DNA of 64,000 bases, taken from NCBI GenBank assembly GCA_037127315.1, contig JBBBDQ010001124.1, positions 1,021,001 to 1,085,000 of the forward strand. The letters run 5' to 3'. A program made the translations under genes and the position numbers. Below the pieces are notes generated by a model. That model did no database searches. It was not told the DNA's origin and was given only the letters and a program-made list of their open reading frames with translations. Below, in pieces: positions 30,420 to 40,917 of this stretch (position 1 is its first letter; every line of letters starts with the position of its first letter). The stretch comes from Ascarosepion bandense (lineage: Eukaryota; Mollusca; Cephalopoda; Sepiida; Sepiidae).

Positions 30420-30892
30420 GTTTTAATCATTTCACCTCAAGAAAGGCAGTTTTACTGCCACTGGTGCGCAGGGGGTTACACAGGAGGAAAATGTTGAGAA
30501 AGAGGGACAGGTTATAGGGGGTGTCAGGAAGTGGGTAAGAGAAGAATACTGGTGTGATGAGAGTGGAGTGGATGAAGAAAAGTGCATGAGGTAAAGGATG
30601 CGAGTCAGTGAGATAGGAGATGGCAATTGATCTTGCACTTAAATTCTTGAAGATTGTAGCTGTCGGGGAAGCAAGTATACGGAAGGGAATTCCACAGGGA
30701 AGAAGAGTGAGAAAAGAAGCTGATAGAGTAGAACTTGAGGTTACATTTTATTGGTTTCACTCTAAAAGGGTGTGACCTAGTTGCTAGTCTAGTAGCTTGA
30801 GTAAATTCATACCTAGGGGGCACAAGTGAGCTAAGTTTAATGGAGCAGAAGACATGAAAGTATTTATAGAAGAGACACACAGAAGGCACATG
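30420..30892 (-). mobile_element. J-LINE 3' end, 5'-truncated
   Basis: Starts TTTTAATCATTTCACCTCAA and carries the 94-codon C-terminal frame SVCLFYKYFHVFCSIKLSSL, FRVKPIKCNLKFYSISFFS and LWNSLPYTCFPDSYNLQEFK. Belongs with the 10250 and 58278 subfamily. Confidence 0.87.
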
Positions 30893-31734
30893 AATTCAAC
30901 CTTAACAAATTGATCGGTCTTTCCATTAGAACATTAGTTGACAGGTGTTATCATTTCTAATGGATATGGCTGAAATAAACTAGTTCAACATGAGGAGGAT
31001 TTTTATCCGTATATTTTTATATAAATTTTAAAAATAGAGAAAAATTATGCTAGTGCATATATCAAATAAGCTCCATAAAAAAGGGGGAGAAAATATTTAT
31101 GGAATTAATGGTAGGCTATGCATACAGCATAAAAAGAGAAAACAAGTGGTGTAATGAATAGAGAATGAATATGCATACACCTTGGTTCCCCCTCACAGTA
31201 TTATGAGGCTGGTGTCAGCCATAAATACAGACAAAGGCGAGGACACAGGGAGGTCTACATCCTTAGGTCTACCACTAGAGGTTTATGTCCATAGGTCTAT
31301 GACTTATGGTCATCTATTGACTATGCCTACATCTCAGGATACTGCATACGACGAATACTGTCCATTACATCTACGTACTAGATTGTCCTACTCAGTTACA
31401 TTTGCTTAACCAGCTTAACTATCTTGAATGATATATATATATATATCCCTTTCCAGGACTTATCAAAAAGCCATCAGCCTGTCTGGGGTGTGTCATCTCA
31501 GAGAGGGGCAGTCCCTTCTTGTTGCTACAAAATCCTGAAACACAAGACAAAATGTGTTCATTCTTTCCAAACTACCAGTTGCCATAACTCTAGCAATCAA
31601 GATAGGGTTAGACATTTTTACTGTTTTAAGCAGTGCAAATTTACATCTACCTACCTCTGCATTGAAGAGTCTTAATAAAGACAAGGTACCTTCTGCATTG
31701 AAGGTACCTTCTTGTAGAGTTCAAACCTTATAGT
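30893..31734. other. Unassigned DNA
   Basis: No domain or repeat recognised. Two open frames of 75 and 83 codons (31182-31409, 31424-31675) show no motif. A motif AAGGTACCTT occurs twice near 31683 and 31700 and could form a hairpin. Confidence 0.35.
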
Positions 31735-31830
31735 TTTCCTAACAGTTCAAATAGATCTTTCTGCTGCACCTTATCAAATGTTTTCACATAATTTATGACA
31801 TTTATAATAAACTTTTCCTTACACCTAATG
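31735..31830 (-). mobile_element. RTE reverse transcriptase fragment
   Basis: Minus strand gives INYVKTFDKVQQ-like coding, the RTE RT motif DYKKAFDKVQH. Only about 95 bases, next to the 3' end of an F-SINE. Confidence 0.6.
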
Positions 31831-32061
31831 TTGTATAGGGCAGCGTTTTTGCTGTTTTCGTAACAAACTGCTTTTTATGGGGCAGGGTTGTTAGCCCTGT
31901 GCCCAACCCCCATACCTGGAGGAAGGTGATTTTCTAAGCCTAGCTTAGACGTAACACATGGCCAAAAGTAGGGAGTACGTAGTGAGGATCGAACTCACTA
32001 TTCAGTTATAATGATTTTAGCGATACGAGCATGCGAACCATTACACCATGCCGAGGTGCTC
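31831..32061 (-). mobile_element. F-SINE, well preserved
   Basis: Minus-strand head GGAGCACCTCGGCATGGTGT, A box ATGGTGTAATGGTTCGCATG, B box GAGTTCGATCCTC near 31990, then CAGGTATGGGGGTTGGGCAC and AACAGCAAAAACGCTGCCCT at the 3' end. The tRNA-like promoter is close to consensus. Confidence 0.85.
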
Positions 32062-32296
32062 CAAATTCGGCATTTGCATTGGGTTTTTTTCTGATATCAT
32101 TCAGATGATAAATATTTCTTGTTCACTATCTTCAATAAAAGAATTTTTTGTTCTATTTATGGTTTAATTTGATTACATTCTCTATTCATCAGAATTCATA
32201 TTATTAGCTCTGTTATGGGGCTCATTAAACTGATTGTCCACTGGATCTCACATTCAGTTGTACCTGGTTTTTTAAATCACACTAGTAAAGATAAAG

Positions 32297-32356
32297 GATG
32301 TGCATTGTGGTGCAGTGGATATCGGCTCGGAAAGAGAAATCGGGGAGCCGAGTTCA
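32297..32356 (+). mobile_element. C-SINE head only
   Basis: GATGTGCATTGTGGTGCAGT to the B-box region (GAGTTCAAATG), then an abrupt switch into J-LINE sequence. The body is absent. Confidence 0.8.
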
Positions 32357-33237
32357 AATGTGCGAGATGGTTTCTGACGGGAAAAACTTTCTGGCCTGAT
32401 ACAGTGACCCAACCTTCCTATCAATAGATGTAGCTATTGATTCAATGTAGTTGTTCGACTTGAAGTTGGCTGAGAGAGTGAGGCTGAGGAGGCGCAGTGT
32501 ATTGCTTTCTGAGAGACGAGCATGATCTGTACTGATGGAAGGTAGGAAAGCTTTTCTCTGGTGGTTAAAGAGAAGCAGCTCCCTTTGGAAGCATTAAAAT
32601 TTACATGCCATTCCTTACCCCAGTCTACCACTGATTGGAGGTCCTTTTCAAGAGCAGCAGCAAGGTTTACTTTGTCAATGCTGGCAGATTTCTTATTGAG
32701 ATGGGTGTAAATGGTGGTGTCATCTGTATAGTTGTCTACTTAGAAACAGGAAGATTATTGATGAAGAACAGTAAAAGCATAGGACTTAGGATAGAGCCTT
32801 GAGAGATACCTGCATTTGTATTATAGAATCTGGAAACATGCCTTTCATTATGCCATTTTGATAGGAATGATTAGATTAAGTCAAATAAACATCCAGTTAT
32901 ACCATAGCTCTGTAGCTTGCACAAACAGCCAGCATACCAAACCCTGTCAAATGCCTTCATGATATCTAAGCTGTTCTTATGAGGAATCTAGTATATGTCT
33001 TCAATGTTGGTCATTAGCATATCAGTGGTAGATCTGTTGAAGCAGAGGCTACAGTGTTTGTCGGAGAATAGGTTGTGAGATGATAAACCACTTCAGCATT
33101 GATAATAGCTTTGAACACTTTTACCAAAAATCAGTAAGCAGTTGATAGGGTGATAATTATAGGTTTCAGAGGGTTTTCCAGAGTTTGTAAAGACAGGAAC
33201 TCCAGAGGAGGACTTCGAAGTAGCAAGAAAGCAAGAA
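32357..33237 (-). mobile_element. J-LINE reverse transcriptase segment, decayed
   Basis: Minus strand from about 33237: the SSSGVPVFTNSG-like segment, then LKVFKAIINAEVV, QSCGLCFNRSTTDMLMTNIE, the KAFDRVWYAGCLCKL segment, ISQGSILSPMLLLFFIN-like block, YTDDTTIYTH, TKVNLAAALEKDLQSVVDWG, KEWHVNFNASKGSCFSLTT and TLRLLSLTLS. Numerous frame changes. 5' to this on the minus strand the sequence flips orientation at 33237. Confidence 0.8.
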
Positions 33238-33313
33238 TTTCACGACTTCTGCTCTGATGAACTTAGATCATTGGTGCAGCTTAGGTACGAATTTATACGA
33301 GATACTAGATTAG
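33238..33313 (+). mobile_element. J-LINE C-terminal scrap in inverted orientation
   Basis: CACGACTTCTGCTCTGATGA and TACGAATTTATACGAGATAC encode the FHDFCSDELRSLVQLRYEFI part on the plus strand, opposite to the adjoining RT segment. Such a switch is expected of twin priming or a later rearrangement. Confidence 0.75.
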
Positions 33314-33618
33314 TGCCTTGTGGTGCATTGGATATCGGCTCAGAATGAGAAATCAGGGAGCCGAGTTCGAATTCCAGCTGAATTCATTGCTTTCACTTAT
33401 GCACAAATATCCTTGGGAAAGGTATTAATCCATCTCTTTCCTCCAGTTATGGGTTAAATAACAGGACAGATTGGGTTCTATAGCCTTGGTCGGCAACCAG
33501 TCTACTACAGAAAGCAATGGAAACCTACTGCGGGATAATCTTCTGCCCAGTCAGTCATGTCTCTTTCGAGACATGATTGCCCAAGTGTGTTTCATGTATG
33601 GTACTTTAACTGACTGAG
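33314..33618 (+). mobile_element. C-SINE, full length
   Basis: Head CTTGTGGTGCATTGGATATC, B box GAGTTCGAATTCC near 33364, all body blocks and 3' end TACTTTAACTGACTGA. Confidence 0.9.
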
Positions 33619-33894
33619 TTTAGTTTTATATCTGATTGTGTGTTGTCATGATTGAGAGTTATTTCGGTAAAGAGAGGCCTAGAGTAGCAGTAGCAGTCAA
33701 TTGTCAAATGCAGCACGTATATGAAAGGAACTGGCACAGGCTGCAGCATAATGTAGCCTCAGGGTTGCTCACCATAGACACTTGCAGGGAACACCCATCC
33801 ATTCATGACATAGGACTACAAGAACCCTGATATTATTCAACGGTTTTTCAGAGCAGCTTCTTAACAATTTGTATTGATTTCTTTATTAATTTTT
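33619..33894. other. Unassigned DNA
   Basis: A 64-codon frame at 33636-33830 (VERNWHRLQHNVASGLLTID within) has no recognised domain. Confidence 0.3.
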
Positions 33895-34008
33895 TTCTGT
33901 GTTTTGTCGCATATAGCGTTAAATAAATTTTAAAATATACATGTGTCAGTTAAGATTTCAGTTAGCTCTTTTAGGTGTCTGGACTGCAAGGGTTGATTTG
34001 AATTTTCC
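33895..34008 (+). repeat. Direct repeat M, left copy
   Basis: About 110 bases with GCATATAGC, ATTTTAAAATATAC, AGTTAAGATTTCAGTT and GGTGTCTGGACTGCAAGGGT, repeated at 34278-34388 with about one change in ten. Confidence 0.8.
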
Positions 34009-34277
34009 TTTGAATCTGTAGAAACTTGAATTGTAAATGTTGGTTTTGGACTTTCTGATACCCCTTCACTCCCCCCCCTCTCTCTCTCTCTGGTTAATGA
34101 AGCTAGAGGCCAATTGAAGAACAAGTGAAATGGAATTCACCATGAGGAATGTAAAGTTTCACTCAACTTGGTTAATGTTTTGATGGCAGTCAATTTCATT
34201 TCTGGTAAGCCTGATTGACTTTTTTTTCCTTAGCTTTTAAATTTAAAAATGGATATTTATATATGTATTTAGTTTCT

Positions 34278-34388
34278 AATTTTTGATGCATATAGCATTT
34301 GATAAATTTTAAAATATACTTGTATCAGTTAAGATTTCAGTTCGCTCTTTTAGGTGTCTGGACTGCAAGGGTGGATTTGAATTTTCTA
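34278..34388 (+). repeat. Direct repeat M, right copy
   Basis: Second copy of the 33895 repeat. The interval of about 270 bases between them contains a CT run (34075-34090) and nothing recognised. Confidence 0.8.
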
Positions 34389-34479
34389 CTTGTGTGAGAG
34401 ACTGAGTGATTGCAAGGTTCAGGGTATGGATACCAGCAAGATCAGTGACAGTTTTACAGCCACTTCTTATTTTATTTAT

Positions 34480-35140
34480 TTTTTTTTTTAATCATTTCAC
34501 CCCAAGCAAGGCAGAAACGCCACTGATGTGCAGGGGGCTACATAACTGTAAAAAGATTAATTAGAAAAGAGTGAGGAGTACAAACTAGTTAGAAAGGAAC
34601 AATAGAAAGCTGAGAAAGCAGGTGCAATGACAGATACATAGGTGGAGAGAAAGGGAAGGTTATACAGGGGTGGGGAGAGAGCTAGAGTCCAGTGGTTAGT
34701 AGATGAGTATTGACTTTGCATTTAAATTTCTGGAGGTTGTAGCCATCAGGAAAGCAAGAATACGGGAGCGAGTTCCACAGGCGGGAAGTGCGAGAGAAGA
34801 AGCTGCAGGAGTAGAATTGTCGTCTGCATTTGGCTAACCTGACTGTGAATGGGTGGGACCCAGTTGCCAGTCTGGTTGCATGAGTATGGTGGGCATTGAA
34901 GTCACCAAACATAAATATATTATCAAACAGGTGAGAGGAAATGGCCTTGTTTATATTATCTGAAACACTGTCTAGCAAGGAACAGTCATAAGAGGAAGGA
35001 GGTAGTAGAGAAAGAAGCGATAGCTGAGTTTAGTAGAGAGAGACACAGACACACATGTAAGGTAGGTCAGAAGATTCAAGAGAAATCTTCCTAACCAGAA
35101 GGATATGTTTGATGACGAAAACACCCAGGCCATACATATG
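34480..35140 (-). mobile_element. Internally deleted J-LINE joining endonuclease to C-terminus
   Basis: Poly-T at 34480-34490 and young-type 3' UTR and C-terminal domain to 34890. At 34890 the sequence jumps to the endonuclease region: frame 34978-34682 reads MLDSVSDNINKAISSHLFDN, IFMFGDFNAHHTH and then directly ATRLATGSHPFTVRLAKCRR. GDFNAHH is the APE-endonuclease motif. Upstream to about 35140 the minus strand gives the preceding endonuclease portion (SSDLPYMCVCVSLSTKLSYR) with a stop after VPC. All of the RT is missing, yet the frame is kept across the joint. Confidence 0.85.
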
Positions 35141-35454
35141 AACCTGGCATTTTCAGCATCCTTTTATAGTTTTGTGGGTGATAAAGAATTATTTTTCACT
35201 CTATGACCTCTTTCCCATGGTTGAGATCTCACAAGCCTCTCACTAGTCTATTACTATGTCCATGCCAAGCTTCCTTGGTTCCACAAGCCCTGACTTTTAA
35301 ATCTGAGATGCATCATGTACACAAGTATGAATCATTCTTATTCTCTTTGTATTCCATTAGTAAGGAGTAAGTTTGATTTGGATAGCTTCTTCCTAAGAGC
35401 TACAATCTAAATTTCTTCAATTCAAGGTGAACCATTAACTTTCTAACATAATTT
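35141..35454. other. Unassigned DNA
   Basis: Could include further decayed endonuclease sequence but no motif was found. Confidence 0.3.
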
Positions 35455-36073
35455 AAGGAACTGCCACATCTGTTTGGGTGCCCCAGCTGTTCTCCTCAGG
35501 GTTCTTGACAAAATACAATGGAGAGTCTGTAATGTGATCGATACTGATTTGGCAGACTGGCTGCAGTCACTCTCTCACCGGCGTGACGTGACTTCCCTGT
35601 ACCTCTTCTATAAATACTTTCACGGCTTCTGCTCCGATGATCTAAGTTGATCACTGGTGACCCCTAGGTACGAATTTACATGAGATACTAGATTAACAAT
35701 TAGGTCCCACCCTTTTACAGTGAAACTGATGAAATGTAATCGCAATTTCTACTCCAACAGCTTCTTTTCTCGCACTTCCGTCTGTGGAATTCCCTTCCAC
35801 ATACTTGATTCCCCGACAGCTACAATCTCCAGGAGTTTAAATGTAAGGTCAATAGACACCTCCTATCACACTAACTCACTTCCATTCTCTCAGACACTCT
35901 TCTCACCTACCCAACCCTCATCCTCGGTATCCCTACCCATTTATCATCCTCCTTCTGACATTTTCTATATTTAAACACTCTTTCTCATCACCTTCCACTA
36001 TGTAACCCCTTGCACAATAGTGGCAGTGGAATGCCTTGCTTGGGGTGAAATGATTATAAAAAACAAAAAAAAA
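35455..36073 (+). mobile_element. J-LINE 3' end, 5'-truncated
   Basis: Plus strand from the CHICLGAPAVLLRVLDKIQW segment through CNVIDTDLADWLQSLSHRRD, FYKYFHGFCSDDLS and CSRSFFSRT-like domain to the 3' UTR, GAATGCCTTGCTTGGGGTGA and poly-A at about 36057-36073. One frame change near 35650. Confidence 0.87.
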
Positions 36074-36299
36074 CTGTACTTCTTGCCTTCTCTTATACTC
36101 AGATATTATCATACAGTAACGATCTACATTGAGTGGATCTTAAGCCTTGCATTCGGTGAATAATAGTAAAATATAGGCCATAGACCTCTTAAAAATATAC
36201 TCTTGTTCAGTGGAAGAAACAGACAATTGACACAAAGAGGCTGAAGATTGGTTAATATTAACGGATATGAAATATTTACTTAGCTTGAAAATTTGAATG

Positions 36300-36490
36300 A
36301 GAACAATCTACTGCCATGGATTGAGTAAAATGTTTTTCGTGAAATTCCAAGAAGGTTACCTAGTACAAAACAAAAACAGAAACCTCAATGCAGGACCGGA
36401 TAATAATCAAAACAGCACGTGTGTAACACCCAAGATGAACATTCTGGTTTAAATAGCAAAGCATATAATAATTTTAATTCTTCATCTAAA
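36300..36490 (+). repeat. Dispersed repeat K, copy 1
   Basis: Blocks GAAATTCCAAGAA, GACCGGATAATAATCA, GTAACACCCAAGATGAACAT, CTGGTTTAAATAGCAAAGCA recur at 36770-36985 and 38530-38665. Unclassified; no coding. Confidence 0.6.
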
Positions 36491-36769
36491 AAAATATCTA
36501 TAAAGATTATTAAATCAGTAGAAATTGAAACATTGTATAGGATTTTATGACATCACCTTAAGTGACATGAAATTAGTTTCCACAAACATGAGAATGCTGG
36601 AATTAAAAAACACATTTGTGTAAATATATACAGAACAATCCTGGAAAACATATGTAACAAAATTCAAAAGTTCTTGGGGAGACAAAAAAATAAGATAAAA
36701 TAGAAAATATCAAATTTACCAATAACACGAAATATCTAATTCAAAAATTTTAAAAATTAAATAAAACAA

Positions 36770-36985
36770 TTGATAGCCAGAATTTGTCCATGATTGAATA
36801 TATTGTTTGGTTTGAAATTCCAAGAAAACATGCGAGTAGGAGGAGAGGTACCTGTAAAAGACCAGACAGTAAAGTAGTAGAAACATTGTGAGTATACCAA
36901 CTAAGATGAGTATACTGGTCTGAAGAGTAAAGTATGTAACTCGAGAGATATTAATGATGAATGTATATATTATAATTATTGGCAT
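36770..36985 (+). repeat. Dispersed repeat K, copy 2
   Basis: Same ordered blocks as copy 1 (GAAATTCCAAGAAAACATGC, GTGAGTATACCAACTAAGAT, CTGGTCTGAAGAGTAAAG). Confidence 0.6.
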
Positions 36986-37194
36986 TTATTTTTCAATTTC
37001 AGCTAAACAGAATATCTTAGTTGAACAGAGTAAAGAGAACGATAAAAAAAAAAGAAATTGTTAACATTGCTAAGAGAAGAAAAAAAAAATAAAGACTTGT
37101 TTTAAAAACGAAACAAAAATGATTTGATTGAAATTTTAAAACAGTAGATTGAGCAGCAAGAAAATATTGAAGAATGTAAACAAAATAACTTTAT
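36986..37194. other. A-rich unassigned DNA
   Basis: Strongly A-rich on the plus strand; no family recognised. Confidence 0.35.
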
Positions 37195-37365
37195 CATTTA
37201 ACTGTAAAAAAGGCAATAAAGCCACTAAGACAAAAGAAGTTACTTTGTGTTAGAGAATATGGGAAAAATATACAATTGAGGAAAGGGGACAATAAAAAAA
37301 CAAGAATTAAGAAAGTAGAAGATGACAACTGACATTGCATTTAAATTCAGGCAACTAAAATTGAT
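37195..37365 (-). mobile_element. J-LINE 3' UTR, old A-rich subfamily
   Basis: GGCAATAAAGCCACTAAGAC, ACAATAAAAAAACAAGAATT and GACATTGCATTTAAATTCAG identify the older subfamily. Confidence 0.72.
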
Positions 37366-37375
37366 AAAAATGTTT

Positions 37376-37815
37376 TCCTTTAATCATTTCACCACCAAGC
37401 AAAGCAATAAAGCCACTAAGACAAAAGGAGTGACTTAGTGTTAGAGAATATGAGAAAACTATACAAATGGATATCAAATCGGAACGACAAATAGGGGGTG
37501 CCGAGTTCGAATTCCAGTTAAATTCCTTGCATTCACTTACACACAAATACCCTTGGAAAAGGTATTAATCCATCTCTTCCCTCCAGTTATGGGTTAAATA
37601 ATAGGACAGATTGGGTTCTGTAGTTTTGGTCAGCAACCAGTCTACCGCAGAAAGCAATGGCAATCTTCTGCGGGATAATCTTCTGCCCAGTCAGTCATGT
37701 CTCTTTTGAGACATGATCACCCAAAGCGTGTATCAAGTATGGCACTTAACTGACTGATACTAATGAGGAGAGAGGACAATAAAAGAACAAGAATTAAAAA
37801 ATGCAAAAATATTAA
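37376..37815 (-). mobile_element. Second old J-LINE 3' UTR, split by C-SINE
   Basis: Left part 37376-37465 repeats the start of the neighbouring copy (ATCATTTCACCACCAAGCAA, CCACTAAGACAAAAGGAG). The right part 37762-37815 continues with GAGAGGACAATAAAAGAACA. The SINE between is younger. Confidence 0.75.
37466..37760 (+). mobile_element. C-SINE nested in J-LINE, head slightly truncated
   Basis: Begins inside the A-box side of the head (GGATATCAAATCGGAACGAC); B box GAGTTCGAATTCC near 37503; 3' end GGCACTTAACTGACTGATAC. The first 15 bases of the usual head are missing. Confidence 0.87.
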
Positions 37816-37937
37816 GATTGCCAAAATTACGCATTTCTCTCTGATGTTTAAAGATAGTAGTTTGGTTGCTTTCGTGTTTTAGCCAAAGAAGTATGTAGAA
37901 ACTGATTACTCAACAGTAATTTCTAGTGATGAATATA

Positions 37938-38490
37938 CACCTTTGTGCAAACTGAAACAAAAAGAATAATGTGTTTTTAAGATCTTTCACACATTCTCTT
38001 ATTACATATACGCCACCTCTTGGCATTATTTTTCTCTTTCGATTGCATTTTTCTTCACATTTTGGACTGATAGATCCAGTTCGTTTCTTCACCTTGATGA
38101 CACGACTGACATTTGAAAGGTTGACACCAACAATATCTACACTCTCTCAGTAAGGCTTGCCAGTGTGTTTGTGCAGTGTTGCAATTTTTGTGCACCTCCT
38201 TGGAGTTACGCCCATTGTAGACAATGGCCATGAGACAGCTGAGACAATAGTATCTGGATGTGAAAAAAATGTGATGTAAATACAGATGATGCAATATTTT
38301 TTAAGGTCAAACAAATTTCATCATGTACCCCCAAAAATAGATTTATATAACTGCACACCAATGCAAATGACCTAATCTGAGAAAAAAATAGAAATTTTAT
38401 ATCCACTGTCACCTCAGTGGATATAAAACTAACCATATGGTGAAAAAAAGGAAACTAAAGCAGTTGTTTCAATTAATTTGAACAAGGTTG
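37938..38490 (-). mobile_element. Tc1/mariner deletion derivative, copy 2, both ends present
   Basis: Terminal inverted repeats CACCTTTGTGCAAACTGAAA (left) and, reversed, CAACCTTGTTCAAATTAATT (right) are each bordered by TA (37936-37937 and 38491-38492), the Tc1/mariner target. The minus strand encodes DEICLTLKNIASS, VHKNCNTAQT in a shifted frame, LRECRYCWCQPFKCQ (frame variant of the EIADIVGVSLSTV helix) and KKRTGSISPKCEE, then a short tail VYVIRECVKDLKNTLF. The DDE catalytic region is missing, so 553 bases only. A 12-bp hairpin TATATCCACTG/CAGTGGATATA lies near 38399-38427. Confidence 0.85.
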
Positions 38491-38529
38491 TAGACCTATT
38501 GAGAGGACCTGATAGCTTTGTTAGAGTTT

Positions 38530-38665
38530 AGCTTCTTCATGGAAATAATCAATATGATCGGAAGGCTGGAGAGTGCAACAGCAAAAGCGTTGTGAGTATA
38601 GCACCCAAGATGTGCATGCTGGTCAGAATTGCAAAACATATAATAATTCTTATTTCTGCTTTTTT
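38530..38665 (+). repeat. Dispersed repeat K, copy 3
   Basis: GTGAGTATAGCACCCAAGAT and CTGGTCAGAATTGCAAAACA align with the right half of copies 1 and 2. Confidence 0.6.
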
Positions 38666-39119
38666 ATTGTTTTTTTTTTTCTGAAGCTTATTTTTTAAAA
38701 TCTATTTGTGTTAAATTAGATTTTCGTGTTCACGTTCAAAAGTCATTTAATTATACCTAAAGACTCACATTTTCAGACTGTTCTATAATTGACAAAGAAT
38801 TTTCAAAGTCGTTGTTTTTGCTAAGAAGCAATATTTTCAGGCGAGATCAAAGTTGATAGCTAACCCAAGTGGTTTCCTACTTTGTTTCACACCTGACCTT
38901 CTTATAAATCTATTTTGATCTTCAAATGCATCTGTTCCTCTGAGAATGTCGACATCAAAAGCTTCTCGTATTAGTGCAGGTGGTGCTGTGAAAATTTTAA
39001 CCAAATTCAATACCTAAATGGTGCTCACCAGAATAAAAATGATGGCTAAACGTACATTCACTGAAGTAAATTCAATATATACTTTTTACTTGAGCTATGC
39101 AGAACCATTACTGCTCTTT
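38666..39119. other. Unassigned DNA
   Basis: No gene or repeat recognised. Confidence 0.35.
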
Positions 39120-39290
39120 GTTGTAATAAAAGAAGCACATCCCCTCTCACTTGTAACCGTTCATCACAATAAAATAAATGTTTTTCAGAACTAAAGCAGA
39201 ATTATTAAAAAAAAATCTTCATCAGCTTCTACTTAAGGTTGTTATTGTTACGTGTTAAGTTGTAACAAAAGAAAAAAAATGATTGACCAA
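39120..39290 (+). repeat. Dispersed repeat L, copy 1
   Basis: CACAATAAAATAAATGTTTT, TCAGAACTAAAGCAGAATTA, TCATCAGCTTCTACTTAAGG and TTGTTATTGTTACGTG recur in order at 40470-40860, where a SINE splits them. Class unknown. Confidence 0.6.
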
Positions 39291-40469
39291 AACACAGAGC
39301 TAAGTCACAAATATTTAATTTACAAAATGTACTAAGTAAAATTTTTACAAATATACAATTTTTGTTGCATTCAAAACAAGAAATATAGAGTTTACAACTG
39401 GTGAGTGTTACGAGGAGAGAAGGGGAAAGTAAGGTGTCAAGTATCTTTACCCAGTGAGGATAACAAAGTAGTTTCACTGCTAAAATGTTTGGAAATCTTC
39501 AAATGTGCATATAAAGAATAATTATTAGTTTGGTCAATGAAAGAGTCAAAAATATCTATTTACCCATATAGTTCCTTAAGGTTCTCTTTCAGGTTTTAGT
39601 TGGTCAGCAACTTTTCTTAGAGATTCTTTTGGCTGGATGCACAGATCCATGAATCAATCGGGCTGGAGTTGATAATGTCAGCAATTCCTGTTAACAACTA
39701 ACTACTCTCTTCCCAAAACCTCTTATTATAGAGGCTAACACCTAATTTGCATATTTCTCCAAATCTCTCGAATCTACAGGAATTTTCTTCAACATTCTAG
39801 CATCTTACAAACATTCTATTTCTAATTTCCTTATTTTTATGACTACTTCATGAATTAAAACTTTTTCGTAATAACAAGTAGGACTCAATAGAATCACTTT
39901 ACAACTTTTTAGACGTTATTAATATTATTTTTATGTATAGATGCATCCTAGTAACACTATATTTCAATGTTTAAACAGAAAAAAGACCAATTTAATAAAA
40001 ACTTTTTTGCATCGAGACTTAATAATTTATTTTGCCTGTAAATTATCTCATGAGTCGGGTTTTATCATGTCTATTCTTATAAGAATTAATATATAGATGA
40101 CGAATACTCACTAGACTGTTTCAAAAAATACGTCAAATTCTTCAAATCTTCATTGGGTGCAGGCAAAATTTCAACTGTCCCTTTCTAAGTGTCTCCTTTT
40201 ATTTCCATTTTCTTAAAAATTTCCGTATGGATCACATTCTCCATCCTTGGTATTCTCAGAAATTTTCTATTGAACCATTTCTCAATTGCTTAGATGAATC
40301 TGAACAATTTCAATGTCTTACTTTTACTGCAAAATAGGAGAGGAATATTTTTCTTACTGTCCTTGTCTTAACAAAGAAATCCCAATCCATTTCTAATGAG
40401 TGAGCTTATCTTCTGTGGATCATACTTGTGTTGAGATGACTTTAGTGTCTCTGGTAATAAATACCCCCC
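39291..40469. other. Unassigned DNA
   Basis: About 1.2 kb without recognised gene or family member. An 82-codon minus-strand frame at 39229-39477 begins in repeat L and has no motif. Confidence 0.35.
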
Positions 40470-40865
40470 ACTCCCCAACTCTCACAACAATAAAATTAAA
40501 GTCTTTCAGCACTAAAGAAGAATTCAGTTACTTAAGTGACATATGTGATACATGCTTTGAGCGATCATGTCTCGAAAGAGACATGACTGACTGGGCAAAA
40601 GATTATTGCACAGTAGGTTGCCAGCCAAGGCTATAGAACCCAATCTGTCCTATTATTTAATCCATAAGTGGCGGAAAGAGAGGAATATTTGTGCATAAGT
40701 GAATGCGAGGAATTCAACTGGAATTCGAACTCGGCTCCCCGATTTCTCGTTCCGAGTCTATATACACTGCGCCACAATGCACATCTGAAAGAAGAATTAG
40801 TCAAATAAATGTTCATAAGCTTTTACTTAGAGTTGTTGCTGCTATATATTACCTGGGGAAACAAC
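40470..40865 (+). repeat. Dispersed repeat L, copy 2, split by C-SINE
   Basis: Left part to 40524 (CTCACAACAATAAAATTAAA, TTTCAGCACTAAAGAAGAAT) and right part from 40799 (CAAATAAATGTTCATAAGCT, TTACTTAGAGTTGTTGCTGC). Confidence 0.65.
40525..40787 (-). mobile_element. C-SINE, internally shortened, 11-bp target duplication
   Basis: Minus-strand head near 40785 (GTGCATTGTGGCGCAGTGTA), B box GAGTTCGAATTCC near 40722, 3' end CACTTAAGTAAC at the left. About 45 bases of the body around 40620 are deleted. AAAGAAGAATT at 40514-40524 and 40788-40798 is an exact target duplication. Confidence 0.92.
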
Positions 40866-40917
40866 GATCATCTTGGCAGACAATAACAAACGGATAATAC
40901 TATATATATATATATAT

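Noticed and set aside
36716..36985. 89-codon hydrophobic frame
   Set aside because: Antisense to repeat K in A-rich DNA; no domain and no conservation among K copies.
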